Below, piece by piece: positions 1-7,184 of a DNA stretch of 7,226 bases (positions are counted from its first letter, which is position 1; every line of letters starts with the position of its first letter). Under the pieces are notes generated by a model, which worked only from the letters and a program-made list of their open reading frames with translations, ran no database searches and was not told the DNA's origin. A program made the position numbers and the translations under genes. Origin of the DNA: Pseudomonadota bacterium (GTDB lineage Bacteria; Pseudomonadota; Alphaproteobacteria; Acetobacterales; Acetobacteraceae); assembly GCA_021808205.1 (NCBI GenBank), contig JAKBCD010000083.1, forward strand, positions 1 to 7,226. The letters run 5' to 3'.

Positions 1-1264
<1,264 letters not shown>

Positions 1265-1278
1265 TTATGAATGAGCGT

Positions 1279-1318
1279 CCTGATGACGGAGCGGCATCGC
1301 CGCGCAGTCTGAATCAGG
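1279..1318 (-). promoter_or_regulatory. Nested stem-loop between groES and groEL
   Basis: An outer inverted repeat, CCTGAT (1279-1284) and ATCAGG (1313-1318), encloses a possible GAC/GTC pairing (1285-1287 with 1307-1309). Inside that is a perfect 5-bp GC stem, GCGGC (1291-1295) and GCCGC (1299-1303), with a 3-nt loop. It lies between the groES stop and the groEL ribosome binding site and has no T-run after it, so it does not look like a terminator. In Agrobacterium the groESL transcript is cleaved between the two genes, and a structure here could act similarly or stabilise the groEL message. That role is inferred. Confidence 0.5.
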
Positions 1319-1328
1319 CCGCGTTAAA

Positions 1329-1622
1329 TTAAGCGGCGATGATGCCCAGAATGTCGGATTCTTTCATGATCAGCAGGTCTTCCCCGTTGATCTTGACCTC
1401 GGTGCCGGACCATTTGCCGAACAACACGCGGTCACCAGCCTTCACGTCCAGCGCCACGATCGCGCCGGCCTCGTTGCGCGCGCCGGAACCAGCGGCCACA
1501 ACTTCACCTTCCTGCGGCTTTTCCTTGGCGGTGTCGGGGATGATGATGCCACCCGCGGTCTTTTCTTCGGCGGTAATGCGGCGCACGACGACACGGTCGT
1601 GCAGGGGGCGGAAATTCGCCAT
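1329..1622 (-). CDS. groES: Co-chaperonin GroES (Hsp10)
   Basis: This is the heptameric lid that caps the GroEL ring and closes the folding chamber in the cytoplasm. The 97-residue product [15 protein letters not shown]... has the normal family length. The mobile loop that contacts GroEL is visible at about residues 18-36 and contains [12 protein letters not shown]. The C-terminal half holds [30 protein letters not shown] sequence and ends DILGIIAA. The open frame extends six codons further upstream to 1640, but the ATG at 1622 is chosen because AGGAG (1630-1634) lies 7 nt ahead of it and because GroES proteins begin at this residue. It is the first gene of the groESL operon. A roughly 90-nt leader separates it from the predicted start of transcription, which is covered by a CIRCE operator. 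Confidence 0.98.
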   Translation of the reverse strand: MANFRPLHDRVVVRRITAEEKTAGGIIIPDTAKEKPQEGEVVAAGSGARNEAGAIVALDVKAGDRVLFGKWSGTEVKINGEDLLIMKESDILGIIAA

Positions 1623-1629
1623 ATGATCG

Positions 1630-1634
1630 CTCCT
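1630..1634 (-). promoter_or_regulatory. groES ribosome binding site
   Basis: AGGAG on the minus strand lies 7 nt before the ATG at 1622. It overlaps the extra six-codon extension up to 1640, so it decides in favour of the shorter GroES start. Confidence 0.85.
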
Positions 1635-1693
1635 AAACATTATGTCTTAAAAGCTTCCCAGCCTGTCCGGCCCAATCTGCGGCACCGCGGCTG

Positions 1694-1720
1694 TTAGCAC
1701 TCCCGTTTCAAGAGTGCCAA
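1694..1720 (-). promoter_or_regulatory. CIRCE operator, promoter-proximal (HrcA site)
   Basis: The plus strand reads TTAGCACTC-N9-GAGTGCCAA, against the CIRCE consensus TTAGCACTC-N9-GAGTGCTAA. That is 17 of 18 arm positions with exact 9-nt spacing. CIRCE is the binding site of the HrcA repressor, which shuts off groESL when free chaperonin is plentiful. The site begins only 2 nt downstream of the proposed -10 box on the minus strand, so it should cover the transcription start. hrcA itself is not in the window. Confidence 0.95.
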
Positions 1721-1722
1721 CG

Positions 1723-1751
1723 GTTTAGCCTGGTCAATGCGGGTGAGTCAA
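1723..1751 (-). promoter_or_regulatory. Predicted groESL promoter
   Basis: On the minus strand, TTGACT (1746-1751, -35) is followed after exactly 17 nt by CTAAAC (1723-1728, -10). The base before the -35 is C, giving CTTGAC, so the site could also be read by a heat-shock sigma factor (RpoH), whose alphaproteobacterial sites start with CTTG. Transcription would begin near 1716, inside the proximal CIRCE. The -10 is a weak match to the housekeeping consensus. The box positions are inferred from sequence alone. Confidence 0.6.
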
Positions 1752-1757
1752 GAAAAC

Positions 1758-1784
1758 CCGGCACTCGCAACCTGAGAGTGCCAA
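1758..1784 (-). promoter_or_regulatory. Second, diverged CIRCE-like element, terminator-shaped
   Basis: The plus strand reads CCGGCACTC-N9-GAGTGCCAA. The core GGCACTC/GAGTGCC is a perfect 7-bp inverted repeat with the CIRCE 9-nt spacing, and 14 of 18 arm positions match the consensus. It sits just upstream of the -35 box and 64 bp (centre to centre) from the proximal CIRCE. In minus-strand RNA the hairpin can gain two U-G pairs and is followed by GGGTTTTCTT, which looks like a rho-independent terminator for pmtA, whose stop codon is 16 nt before it. It may act as an HrcA operator, a terminator, or both. Confidence 0.65.
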
Positions 1785-1800
1785 AGCTCTGTATGTGCTT

Positions 1801-2460
1801 TTAATGCGGCAGCTCCACCAGCCGAAACAGCCCCAGCGGCTTCATGTTCTGCACCTTGGCAACGGCCAAATCCGCGCGGCTGAACATGTGTTCAAGCCGG
1901 AAATCTGGGTGCCAGCCCAGCGGGCCGGAGGCGCCGGCCATGGCGCGTTCAATCCACCAGATCGGGCCGCTTTCCCGCGCGAAATGGTTCACGAACAGAA
2001 TTTTGCCGCCTGGCTTCACCACCCGGCGCAGCTCTTTCACCAGGGCGTGCGGGTCTGGCACCACGGAGGCCACGAACATCGCCACGGCGACATCGAAGCT
2101 GCCGGTTTCAAAGCTGGTGGCCTGAGCGTCCATCTCTTCCAGCGCTTCCACATGGCGTAGCCCCATTTCGGCTACCCGGTTGCGGGCGAGGGAGAGCATG
2201 GCGCGGGAAAGGTCGATACCGGTGATGCGTTTGCTGGGGTTGTAATGCGGTAAAGCAAGGCCGGTGCCCACCCCCACCTCCAGCACTTTCGTGCCCGGCG
2301 TAGCATTAACCGCCGCCACGGCGGCATGGCGGGCGGTGCTTGAAATCACGCCAAACCAGCTATCGTATGATTTCGCGTAGCGCGAATAGGTGGCGCGAAT
2401 GGTATCCGCGTCTAATTTCGCGCGCGGTCCGGTCAGAGTCGCGCTGGAGACATCTTGCAT
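1801..2460 (-). CDS. pmtA: Phosphatidylethanolamine N-methyltransferase (PmtA type)
   Basis: The 219-residue product is a class I S-adenosylmethionine methyltransferase. The glycine-rich SAM-binding motif I is VLEVGVGTG (59-67), followed by GIDLS (81-85) with the acidic residue that binds the ribose. FDVAVAMFVASVVPDP lies at 122-137, and the post-motif LRRVVKPGGKILFVNHF at 144-160. The closest family I recognise is the soluble or peripheral Rhodobacter-type PmtA, which methylates phosphatidylethanolamine stepwise towards phosphatidylcholine at the inner membrane. Length and the GVGTGLALPHY motif fit that group. Substrate is inferred from family resemblance; a related methyltransferase (for example UbiE-like) is the main alternative. 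The ATG at 2460 is supported by AAGGA (2468-2472) 7 nt upstream. It follows the dsbD-like gene by 82 nt and could be co-transcribed with it. The downstream CIRCE-like hairpin may end its transcript. Confidence 0.85.
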   Translation of the reverse strand: MQDVSSATLTGPRAKLDADTIRATYSRYAKSYDSWFGVISSTARHAAVAAVNATPGTKVLEVGVGTGLALPHYNPSKRITGIDLSRAMLSLARNRVAEMGLRHVEALEEMDAQATSFETGSFDVAVAMFVASVVPDPHALVKELRRVVKPGGKILFVNHFARESGPIWWIERAMAGASGPLGWHPDFRLEHMFSRADLAVAKVQNMKPLGLFRLVELPH

Positions 2461-2542
2461 CCTGTAGTCCTTGGCGTCCGTACAAAAAACTTAAAGACTT
2501 TTGCGCGTAATGGGCCGCCGCTGCAATGGGCTTTGCGACTTT

Positions 2543-4429
2543 TTAACGGGAGAGCGCATTTTTGACGATATCGGGGGTGAGAATCTGTGGCAGAATCACC
2601 GGCGCGGCGTTGGGTGGATAATAGAGATAAAGCGGCACCCCGGCGCGGTGGTTGGCGGCCAGAAATGCTGTGATGGCGGGGTCACGGTTTGTCCAGTCGC
2701 CCACCAGAACCGCGACGTTTCTAGCCTTGAACAGGGCTTGCACCGGGGCGGTGGCTAGGGTGTCGCGCTCATTCACCTGGCAGGTGATGCACCAGGCGGC
2801 GGTGAGGTCGATGAACACAGGCCGCCCGGCGGCGCGCAAGCTGGCCAGTGCCGCCGCACGATAGGGCTGCGCGCCCGGCAGAGTGAGGGCAGCGCCAGCG
2901 GGTGCGGTGTGGAACAACGGCAGCAGCAGCAGCACCAGCACCGCGAAAACCGGCCGACGCGGCAAGGCAAAGCTCAGCGCAAGCGCACCCAGAAGCAGCA
3001 ACGCCAGCCCCGGCGCGCCAGCCTGCCGGAACAGCACCCAGCCCAGCCAGAAGAAGGTTGCGAACATCGGCAGGCTAAGAATTTTCTGCGCCACCGCCAT
3101 CCATTTGCCGGGGCGCGGCAGGGCAGCGGCCAGATGTGGAGCCGCCGCCAGCAGCAGAATGGGCAAGGCCAGCCCCAGCCCCAGCGCCAGAAACAACCCC
3201 ATGGCGGCCAAAGCAGGCAAGGTCAGCGCGGCGGCGATGGCCGCGCCCATGAACGGCGCCGTGCAGGGTGTGGTCACCAGCACCGCCAGCAGCCCGGTGA
3301 AAAAACTATGCTGGGCCGGAATCCGCCCGATGAATCCCGGCATGGAAAGATGAAACAGCCCCGCCAGGCTCAACCCCGCCGCCAGAATCACCCAGGCGGC
3401 AAGGGCTACGAAAATGGGCGACTGGAACTGGAAACCCCAGAACGCGGCCACGCCCGCCGCCCGCAAGCCCAGCAGCACGGCCCCCAGAGCGGTCATGGAA
3501 ACCAGCACGCCCGCCGTGTAGCCCAGCGCCTCGCGCCTGATATGCCCATGCGCCGCGCCACCCATCCGGGCAAAGGCCACGGCCTTCATCGCCAGCACCG
3601 GAAATACGCAGGGCATCAGGTTTAGAATCAGCCCGCCCGCCAGCGCCAACAGCCACCAGGGCGCGTGGGTTGCGGGCGGTAAAGGCGTTGCCGTCAGGCT
3701 CAACGCCTGCATCTGGCCGCTTGGGTCGGTGAGCTCCACCACGCCGGAAAGCGCAGCGGGTGCTGGCCCGGTCAGCTTCAGATGCAACTGCACGCCATCG
3801 GCGCTGAAGGAGAGCGGTTGCGGCGCGTTGTTTACCAGCACTGTGGCGGAATCCGGAAAGAACCGGGCGGATTTCACCTGCGTGGCGGTGACCCCGGTCA
3901 GGCTCAGCGTGCCATCTGGTGCCAGATGCGCCGCATAGGGGGAGGGCATAATGGCGGGACCAACAGGAAACAGCCCGGCTTCAGCCGAGGCCCCACCGTT
4001 TAGGCTCAAGGTGAAGGCCGCATGTTCAGGTATGCAGATATCCGAACAGACCAGCCAGCGCGCCTGCAAGGTTAGGCTGTTGCCCATGTTTCTGGCGGTG
4101 AACGGCAAAACAACATGGCCAGAAAGCACATAAGCCCCCACGCCGCCTTGGGAGAAAAACGTCGGCGGCGGGAAGGAGATGGGACCAAGCGTAATTGGTG
4201 CCGCCGCGTTCACCTCCGGTGGCAGCCCGGCATCGCCGGGGTTTTTCCAGTAAATATGCCAGCCGGGCTTGAGGCTGAAGTCCAGGGCCAGCTTCACTGT
4301 GCCATTCTGTGCTTGGTTTGTGGCCGAGATCAGCCGAACCTCATCCTGCGGTGAGGTGAAGGGCGCGCTGGCGGCGGCCAGCGCCAGCCGGGGGAGAAGC
4401 AGCAGGAAGCACAGGAACAGAAACCGCAT
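2543..4429 (-). CDS. Protein-disulfide reductase, DsbD family (ScsB-like)
   Basis: This inner-membrane protein passes electrons from cytoplasmic thioredoxin to periplasmic thiol proteins. The 628-residue product starts with a signal peptide (MRFLFLCFLLLLPRLALA). A periplasmic DsbD-type N-terminal domain follows, with GWHIYWKNPGDAGLPPEV at 56-73 and the cysteine pair C128/C132 in WLVCSDICIPE. The central membrane domain runs from about 257 to 507, with roughly eight hydrophobic segments. It holds the two transport cysteines C274 (NLMPCVFPVLAMK) and C389 (TTPCTAPFMG). The C-terminal thioredoxin domain (about 520-628) has the active site WCITC (C547, C550). All six expected cysteines are present, so it should be functional. 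The CSDIC motif and a length above E. coli DsbD (about 565) point to the ScsB branch, linked in other bacteria to copper tolerance. No scsC-like partner is visible. The frame stays open upstream to 5251, but that part is antisense to hrpB. The start at 4429 is chosen for the signal peptide, though no clear ribosome binding site precedes it. Confidence 0.9.
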   Translation of the reverse strand: MRFLFLCFLLLLPRLALAAASAPFTSPQDEVRLISATNQAQNGTVKLALDFSLKPGWHIYWKNPGDAGLPPEVNAAAPITLGPISFPPPTFFSQGGVGAYVLSGHVVLPFTARNMGNSLTLQARWLVCSDICIPEHAAFTLSLNGGASAEAGLFPVGPAIMPSPYAAHLAPDGTLSLTGVTATQVKSARFFPDSATVLVNNAPQPLSFSADGVQLHLKLTGPAPAALSGVVELTDPSGQMQALSLTATPLPPATHAPWWLLALAGGLILNLMPCVFPVLAMKAVAFARMGGAAHGHIRREALGYTAGVLVSMTALGAVLLGLRAAGVAAFWGFQFQSPIFVALAAWVILAAGLSLAGLFHLSMPGFIGRIPAQHSFFTGLLAVLVTTPCTAPFMGAAIAAALTLPALAAMGLFLALGLGLALPILLLAAAPHLAAALPRPGKWMAVAQKILSLPMFATFFWLGWVLFRQAGAPGLALLLLGALALSFALPRRPVFAVLVLLLLPLFHTAPAGAALTLPGAQPYRAAALASLRAAGRPVFIDLTAAWCITCQVNERDTLATAPVQALFKARNVAVLVGDWTNRDPAITAFLAANHRAGVPLYLYYPPNAAPVILPQILTPDIVKNALSR

Positions 4430-4477
4430 TGGCTGAAATATCGCATGAAAGCGGCGGCTCTGATACCAGGGCGCGGC
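4430..4477. promoter_or_regulatory. Short divergent spacer between dsbD-like gene and hrpB
   Basis: Only 48 bp separate the two chosen start codons, or 15 bp if hrpB starts at its earlier ATG (4445). I see no consensus promoter pair. On the minus strand GATATT (4437-4442) could be a -10 box, which would place transcription of the dsbD-like gene at or next to its ATG. Promoter elements for either gene probably overlap the other's 5' coding region. Confidence 0.35.
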
Positions 4478-6865
4478 ATGATTGATCTTCCTGTTACCGA
4501 AGCCCTGCCGGAATTGCTGCGTGCCTTGAAGCCAGAAGGCGGCAACGCCGTGCTGGTGGCCCCGCCGGGTGCGGGAAAAACCACTTTGGTGCCGCTGGCA
4601 GCCCTTGAAGCTGGCTTGGGCAAAATTCTGCTGCTGGAACCGCGCCGCCTGGCCGCGCGCGCCGCCGCCATGCGCATGGCCGAGCTTTTGGGTGAGGTGG
4701 CGGGCGAGCGCGTGGGCTTTCGCACCCGGCTGGAGAGTGCCGTGGGGCCAAAAACCCAGATCGAGGTGATCACCGAGGGGCTGTTGACCTCCCGCCTGCT
4801 CTCCGACCCTGGGCTCTCCGGCGTTTCTTTGGTGATTTTCGACGAAATTCATGAGCGTAGCCTGGAGGCGGACCTCGCTTTGGCCCTGGTGCGGGATTTG
4901 CAACGCAGCCTGCGGCCGGAGCTGCGAATCCTCGCCATGTCCGCCACCGCCGAGGCAGAGAAATTCGCGGGCTTGCTGGGCGCGCCCATCATCACCAGCG
5001 AAGGCAAGATGTTCCCCGTGGAGGTGAAGCACGCGAAACGCGACCTTATGTCCCCGCGTGATTTGCCGGAGGCGGCGGCGAAGGCTGTGCGGGAGGCGCT
5101 GGTGGAGCATCCTGGCGATATTCTCGTCTTTTTGCCCGGCATGGCCGAAATTCGGCGTACTGAGCAAGCGCTGGACCGCTGCCCGGCTTTGGTGCTGCCA
5201 CTGCATGGCGACCTCTCCCGCGAGGCGCAGGACAAAGCCTTGCGCGAACACGCTGAGCGCCGGGTGGTGCTTTCCACCTCCATCGCGGAAACTTCGCTCA
5301 CCGTGCCGGGGGTGCGGATTGTGATTGATGGCGGGTATCGCCGTGCCCCGGTGCTGGACATTTCCTCGGGTCTCACCCGCCTTACCACGCAGCGCATTTC
5401 CCGTGCCGCCGCCACGCAGCGTGCCGGGCGCGCCGGGCGGTTGGGGCCGGGTGTGGCGATCAGGCTGTGGTCCGAAGCACTACATCGCGGCCTGCCGCCA
5501 TTCGACCGGCCGGAGATTTTCGCCGCCGAGCTTTCCGGCCTGGCCTTGGCTTGTGCTGCCTGGGGCGAAGCGCCGGGTGATTTGCCCTTTCCAGACGCCC
5601 CACCCGAAGGTGCGCTGAAAGCCGCCGCTTCACTGCTCACCAGCCTGGGCGCGCTGGAGGAAACCGGCAAAATCACGCCTTTGGGCCGGGAGATGGCCCG
5701 GCTGCGGGCCGAACCGCGCCTGGCCGCGATGATGCTGGCGGCACCAGACAAACCCACCCGCGCCTTGGCGGCTGACATCGCCGCGATTTTGGAGGAGCGG
5801 GATTTTCTGCCCCAAACCGCCTCGGCGGATTTGGTGCTGCGGCTGGAAGCCCTGGCCGGAAGGGGCGAGGGGGACAGGGCGATTCTCTCCCGCGTACGCC
5901 ACGCCGCCAAACTCTACCGCAACCGGCTGGGGGTTGGGGCCATGCCGGGGTTCGGCCCGCCCGGCCCCATTGTGGCGGCAGGGTTTCCGGACAGGATCGG
6001 CCAGGCGCGCGGGGAGGCAGGGTCTTACCGGCTAGCCGGTGGTGGCTCCGGCAATCTTCCAGCGTCAGACCCTCTGGCGCGGGCGCGGCTTATCGCCGTG
6101 GCCTCGCTGGATGGCAAAGGCTCCAAAATCCGCCTGGCGGCGGCGTTGGATGCGGAGGCTTTGCCGGATTTTCTGCAAGCCCGCTGCAAAACCACCCGCG
6201 AAACAGGTTTTGACCCCGTGAACGGTGCTGTCTCCGTCCGCGAGCGGGTGCGGTTGGGGAACCTGGTGCTTAGCGACCGTTCCGCCCCGCCAGCACCGGA
6301 GGAAATTCAGGCGGCTTTGGCGCAGGCGCTTTCTACAAGGCTAGAACAACTGGACTGGACTGAAGCGGCGGAAAATTTTTGCGCTCGCGTGGCGGTGATG
6401 CGCGGTGTGGACGAGACTTACCCTGATCTCTCCCGCGCCGCTTTGGCGGCCAGCGTGCAGATTTGGTTGGCACCATATCTCGCGGGCATGACTAATCTGC
6501 GCGAGGCGAAAAGCCTGGACATGTACCAGCTTCTCCGCGCCCAGCTAACGCACGAGCAAGCCGCGCGGCTGGACAGGGAATTGCCCGCTGAGTTGAACCT
6601 GAAAGGCGGGCGGGTGAGGGTGGATTATTCAGGCCCGGTGCCGGTGGCCTCCGCCCGCGCACGGGTTTTTTACGGAACAGACGCCACGCCGATGCTCGCG
6701 GGGGGCAAAATTCCGCTGCAATTGGCGCTGCTCTCCCCGGCGCAGCGGCCTATCGCCATCACGGCGGATTTGGCCGGATTTTGGCGCGGCGGCTGGGCGG
6801 ACGCGCGGCGGGACATGCGGGGGCGTTACCCGAAACATGACTGGCCGGAGGAGCCTTGGAAATAA
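4478..6865 (+). CDS. hrpB: ATP-dependent helicase HrpB (DEAH/RHA family)
   Basis: This is a superfamily 2 DEAH-type nucleic acid helicase, 795 residues, close to E. coli HrpB (about 810-820). Walker A is APPGAGKTT (28-36) and motif Ia is EPRRLAARA (54-62). Motif II is DEIHERS (122-128), where E. coli HrpB has DEFH. Motif III is SAT (155-157), motif V STSIAETSLTVPGVRIVID (266-284), and motif VI QRAGRAGR (314-321). An HA2-type helical region follows, then the HrpB-specific C-terminal domain ending RGRYPKHDWPEEPW. The biological role of HrpB is poorly defined even in E. coli. The start at 4478 (MIDLPVTEALPELL) is preferred because it aligns with the E. coli N-terminus and has AGG 7 nt upstream. 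An in-frame ATG at 4445 would add 11 residues. The gene is divergent from the dsbD-like gene, and the AT-rich segment begins directly after its TAA. Confidence 0.95.
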   Translation: MIDLPVTEALPELLRALKPEGGNAVLVAPPGAGKTTLVPLAALEAGLGKILLLEPRRLAARAAAMRMAELLGEVAGERVGFRTRLESAVGPKTQIEVITEGLLTSRLLSDPGLSGVSLVIFDEIHERSLEADLALALVRDLQRSLRPELRILAMSATAEAEKFAGLLGAPIITSEGKMFPVEVKHAKRDLMSPRDLPEAAAKAVREALVEHPGDILVFLPGMAEIRRTEQALDRCPALVLPLHGDLSREAQDKALREHAERRVVLSTSIAETSLTVPGVRIVIDGGYRRAPVLDISSGLTRLTTQRISRAAATQRAGRAGRLGPGVAIRLWSEALHRGLPPFDRPEIFAAELSGLALACAAWGEAPGDLPFPDAPPEGALKAAASLLTSLGALEETGKITPLGREMARLRAEPRLAAMMLAAPDKPTRALAADIAAILEERDFLPQTASADLVLRLEALAGRGEGDRAILSRVRHAAKLYRNRLGVGAMPGFGPPGPIVAAGFPDRIGQARGEAGSYRLAGGGSGNLPASDPLARARLIAVASLDGKGSKIRLAAALDAEALPDFLQARCKTTRETGFDPVNGAVSVRERVRLGNLVLSDRSAPPAPEEIQAALAQALSTRLEQLDWTEAAENFCARVAVMRGVDETYPDLSRAALAASVQIWLAPYLAGMTNLREAKSLDMYQLLRAQLTHEQAARLDRELPAELNLKGGRVRVDYSGPVPVASARARVFYGTDATPMLAGGKIPLQLALLSPAQRPIAITADLAGFWRGGWADARRDMRGRYPKHDWPEEPWK

Positions 6866-6866
6866 A

Positions 6867-6886
6867 GGGGGTAGCGGGAATCGAAT
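6867..6886 (-). other. Possible tRNA 3'-end remnant (attachment-site-like)
   Basis: On the minus strand this reads like the end of a tRNA: a 7-nt T-loop TTCGATT (6879-6885), a 5-nt stem half CCCGC (6874-6878) and a 7-nt acceptor half TACCCCC (6867-6873). The opposite T-stem half and the 3' CCA are absent. Integrases often leave such fragments at island borders. The match is short and may be chance. Confidence 0.25.
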
Positions 6887-6933
6887 AGTTTGTATTAACT
6901 TGTTGAAATATATATATTTTAATGAATTCGATT
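6879..6933. repeat. Inverted repeat around an AT palindrome
   Basis: AATCGAAT (6879-6886) and its exact reverse complement ATTCGATT (6926-6933) flank a 39-nt AT-rich spacer that contains the perfect 14-bp palindrome AAATATATATATTT (6906-6919). It could fold as a long AT-rich hairpin downstream of hrpB. Function is unknown. Confidence 0.5.
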
Positions 6934-7104
6934 TTAAGCGAAGCCCCTAAAAAGGCCCTGATTCTCTATCGCTAAATTTAGATTCCTTTTTTGTCAATAC
7001 GTTATGCCTTAGATGGATGGCTTAATTCAAGTCCCGTTGTTCCTTGGTTCGACTATAAATGCACCCGTTCCGTCTCTTCCCTCGCCGGCAGATGACGATC
7101 TGTT

Positions 7105-7153
7105 GATTTCCACTGAGATCTGACCCGGGATTTTCATCGAGAATTGACCCGGG
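7105..7153 (+). repeat. Two tandem 25-nt imperfect terminal repeats
   Basis: Copy 1 spans 7105-7129 and copy 2 spans 7129-7153, sharing one base, for a 24-bp period. They match at 20 of 25 positions. Both begin GATTT and end TGACCCGGG. Multiple terminal repeats of this kind are the transposase-binding sites of IS21-family elements. Confidence 0.8.
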
Positions 7154-7184
7154 TTGAAGGTATGTCCCGCGTTGCGCGAGACGG

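Larger units (their letters stand above)
6866..7100. other. AT-rich segment without a recognisable gene
   Basis: The base composition falls sharply right after the hrpB stop codon, with runs such as AAATATATATATTT (6906-6919) and a T6 run near 6987-6992. I see no open frame with protein-like composition. CTAAATTTAG (6971-6980) followed by TCCTTTTTTG is a weak AT hairpin plus T-run that could end the hrpB transcript, but the stem is poor. The composition suggests horizontally acquired DNA or a remnant of a mobile element beside the IS end at 7101. Confidence 0.5.

Noticed and set aside
2461..2542. Terminator after the dsbD-like gene
   Set aside because: T-runs and short direct repeats (GCCCATT twice) are present, but no convincing stem-loop was found.
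2918..2940. CAG-type triplet run
   Set aside because: It reflects consecutive CTG leucine codons in a membrane segment on the minus strand, not a separate repeat element.
2909..3625. 238-codon plus-strand frame rich in Gln and Arg
   Set aside because: It is the antisense reading of the hydrophobic membrane domain of the dsbD-like gene, whose Leu codons read as Gln on the other strand.
4430..5251. 274-codon upstream extension of the dsbD-like frame
   Set aside because: It lies antisense to the conserved N-terminal half of hrpB, has low-complexity composition, and would bury a clear signal peptide at 4429.
4849..5910. 353-codon minus-strand open frame inside hrpB
   Set aside because: It is rich in Ser, Arg and Ala with no motif, as expected of an antisense frame in GC-rich coding DNA.
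7038..7060. Possible promoter or tRNA-like T-arm around GGTTCGACTATAAAT
   Set aside because: TATAAA has no -35 box at a usable distance, and the flanks of TTCGACT do not pair as a tRNA stem.
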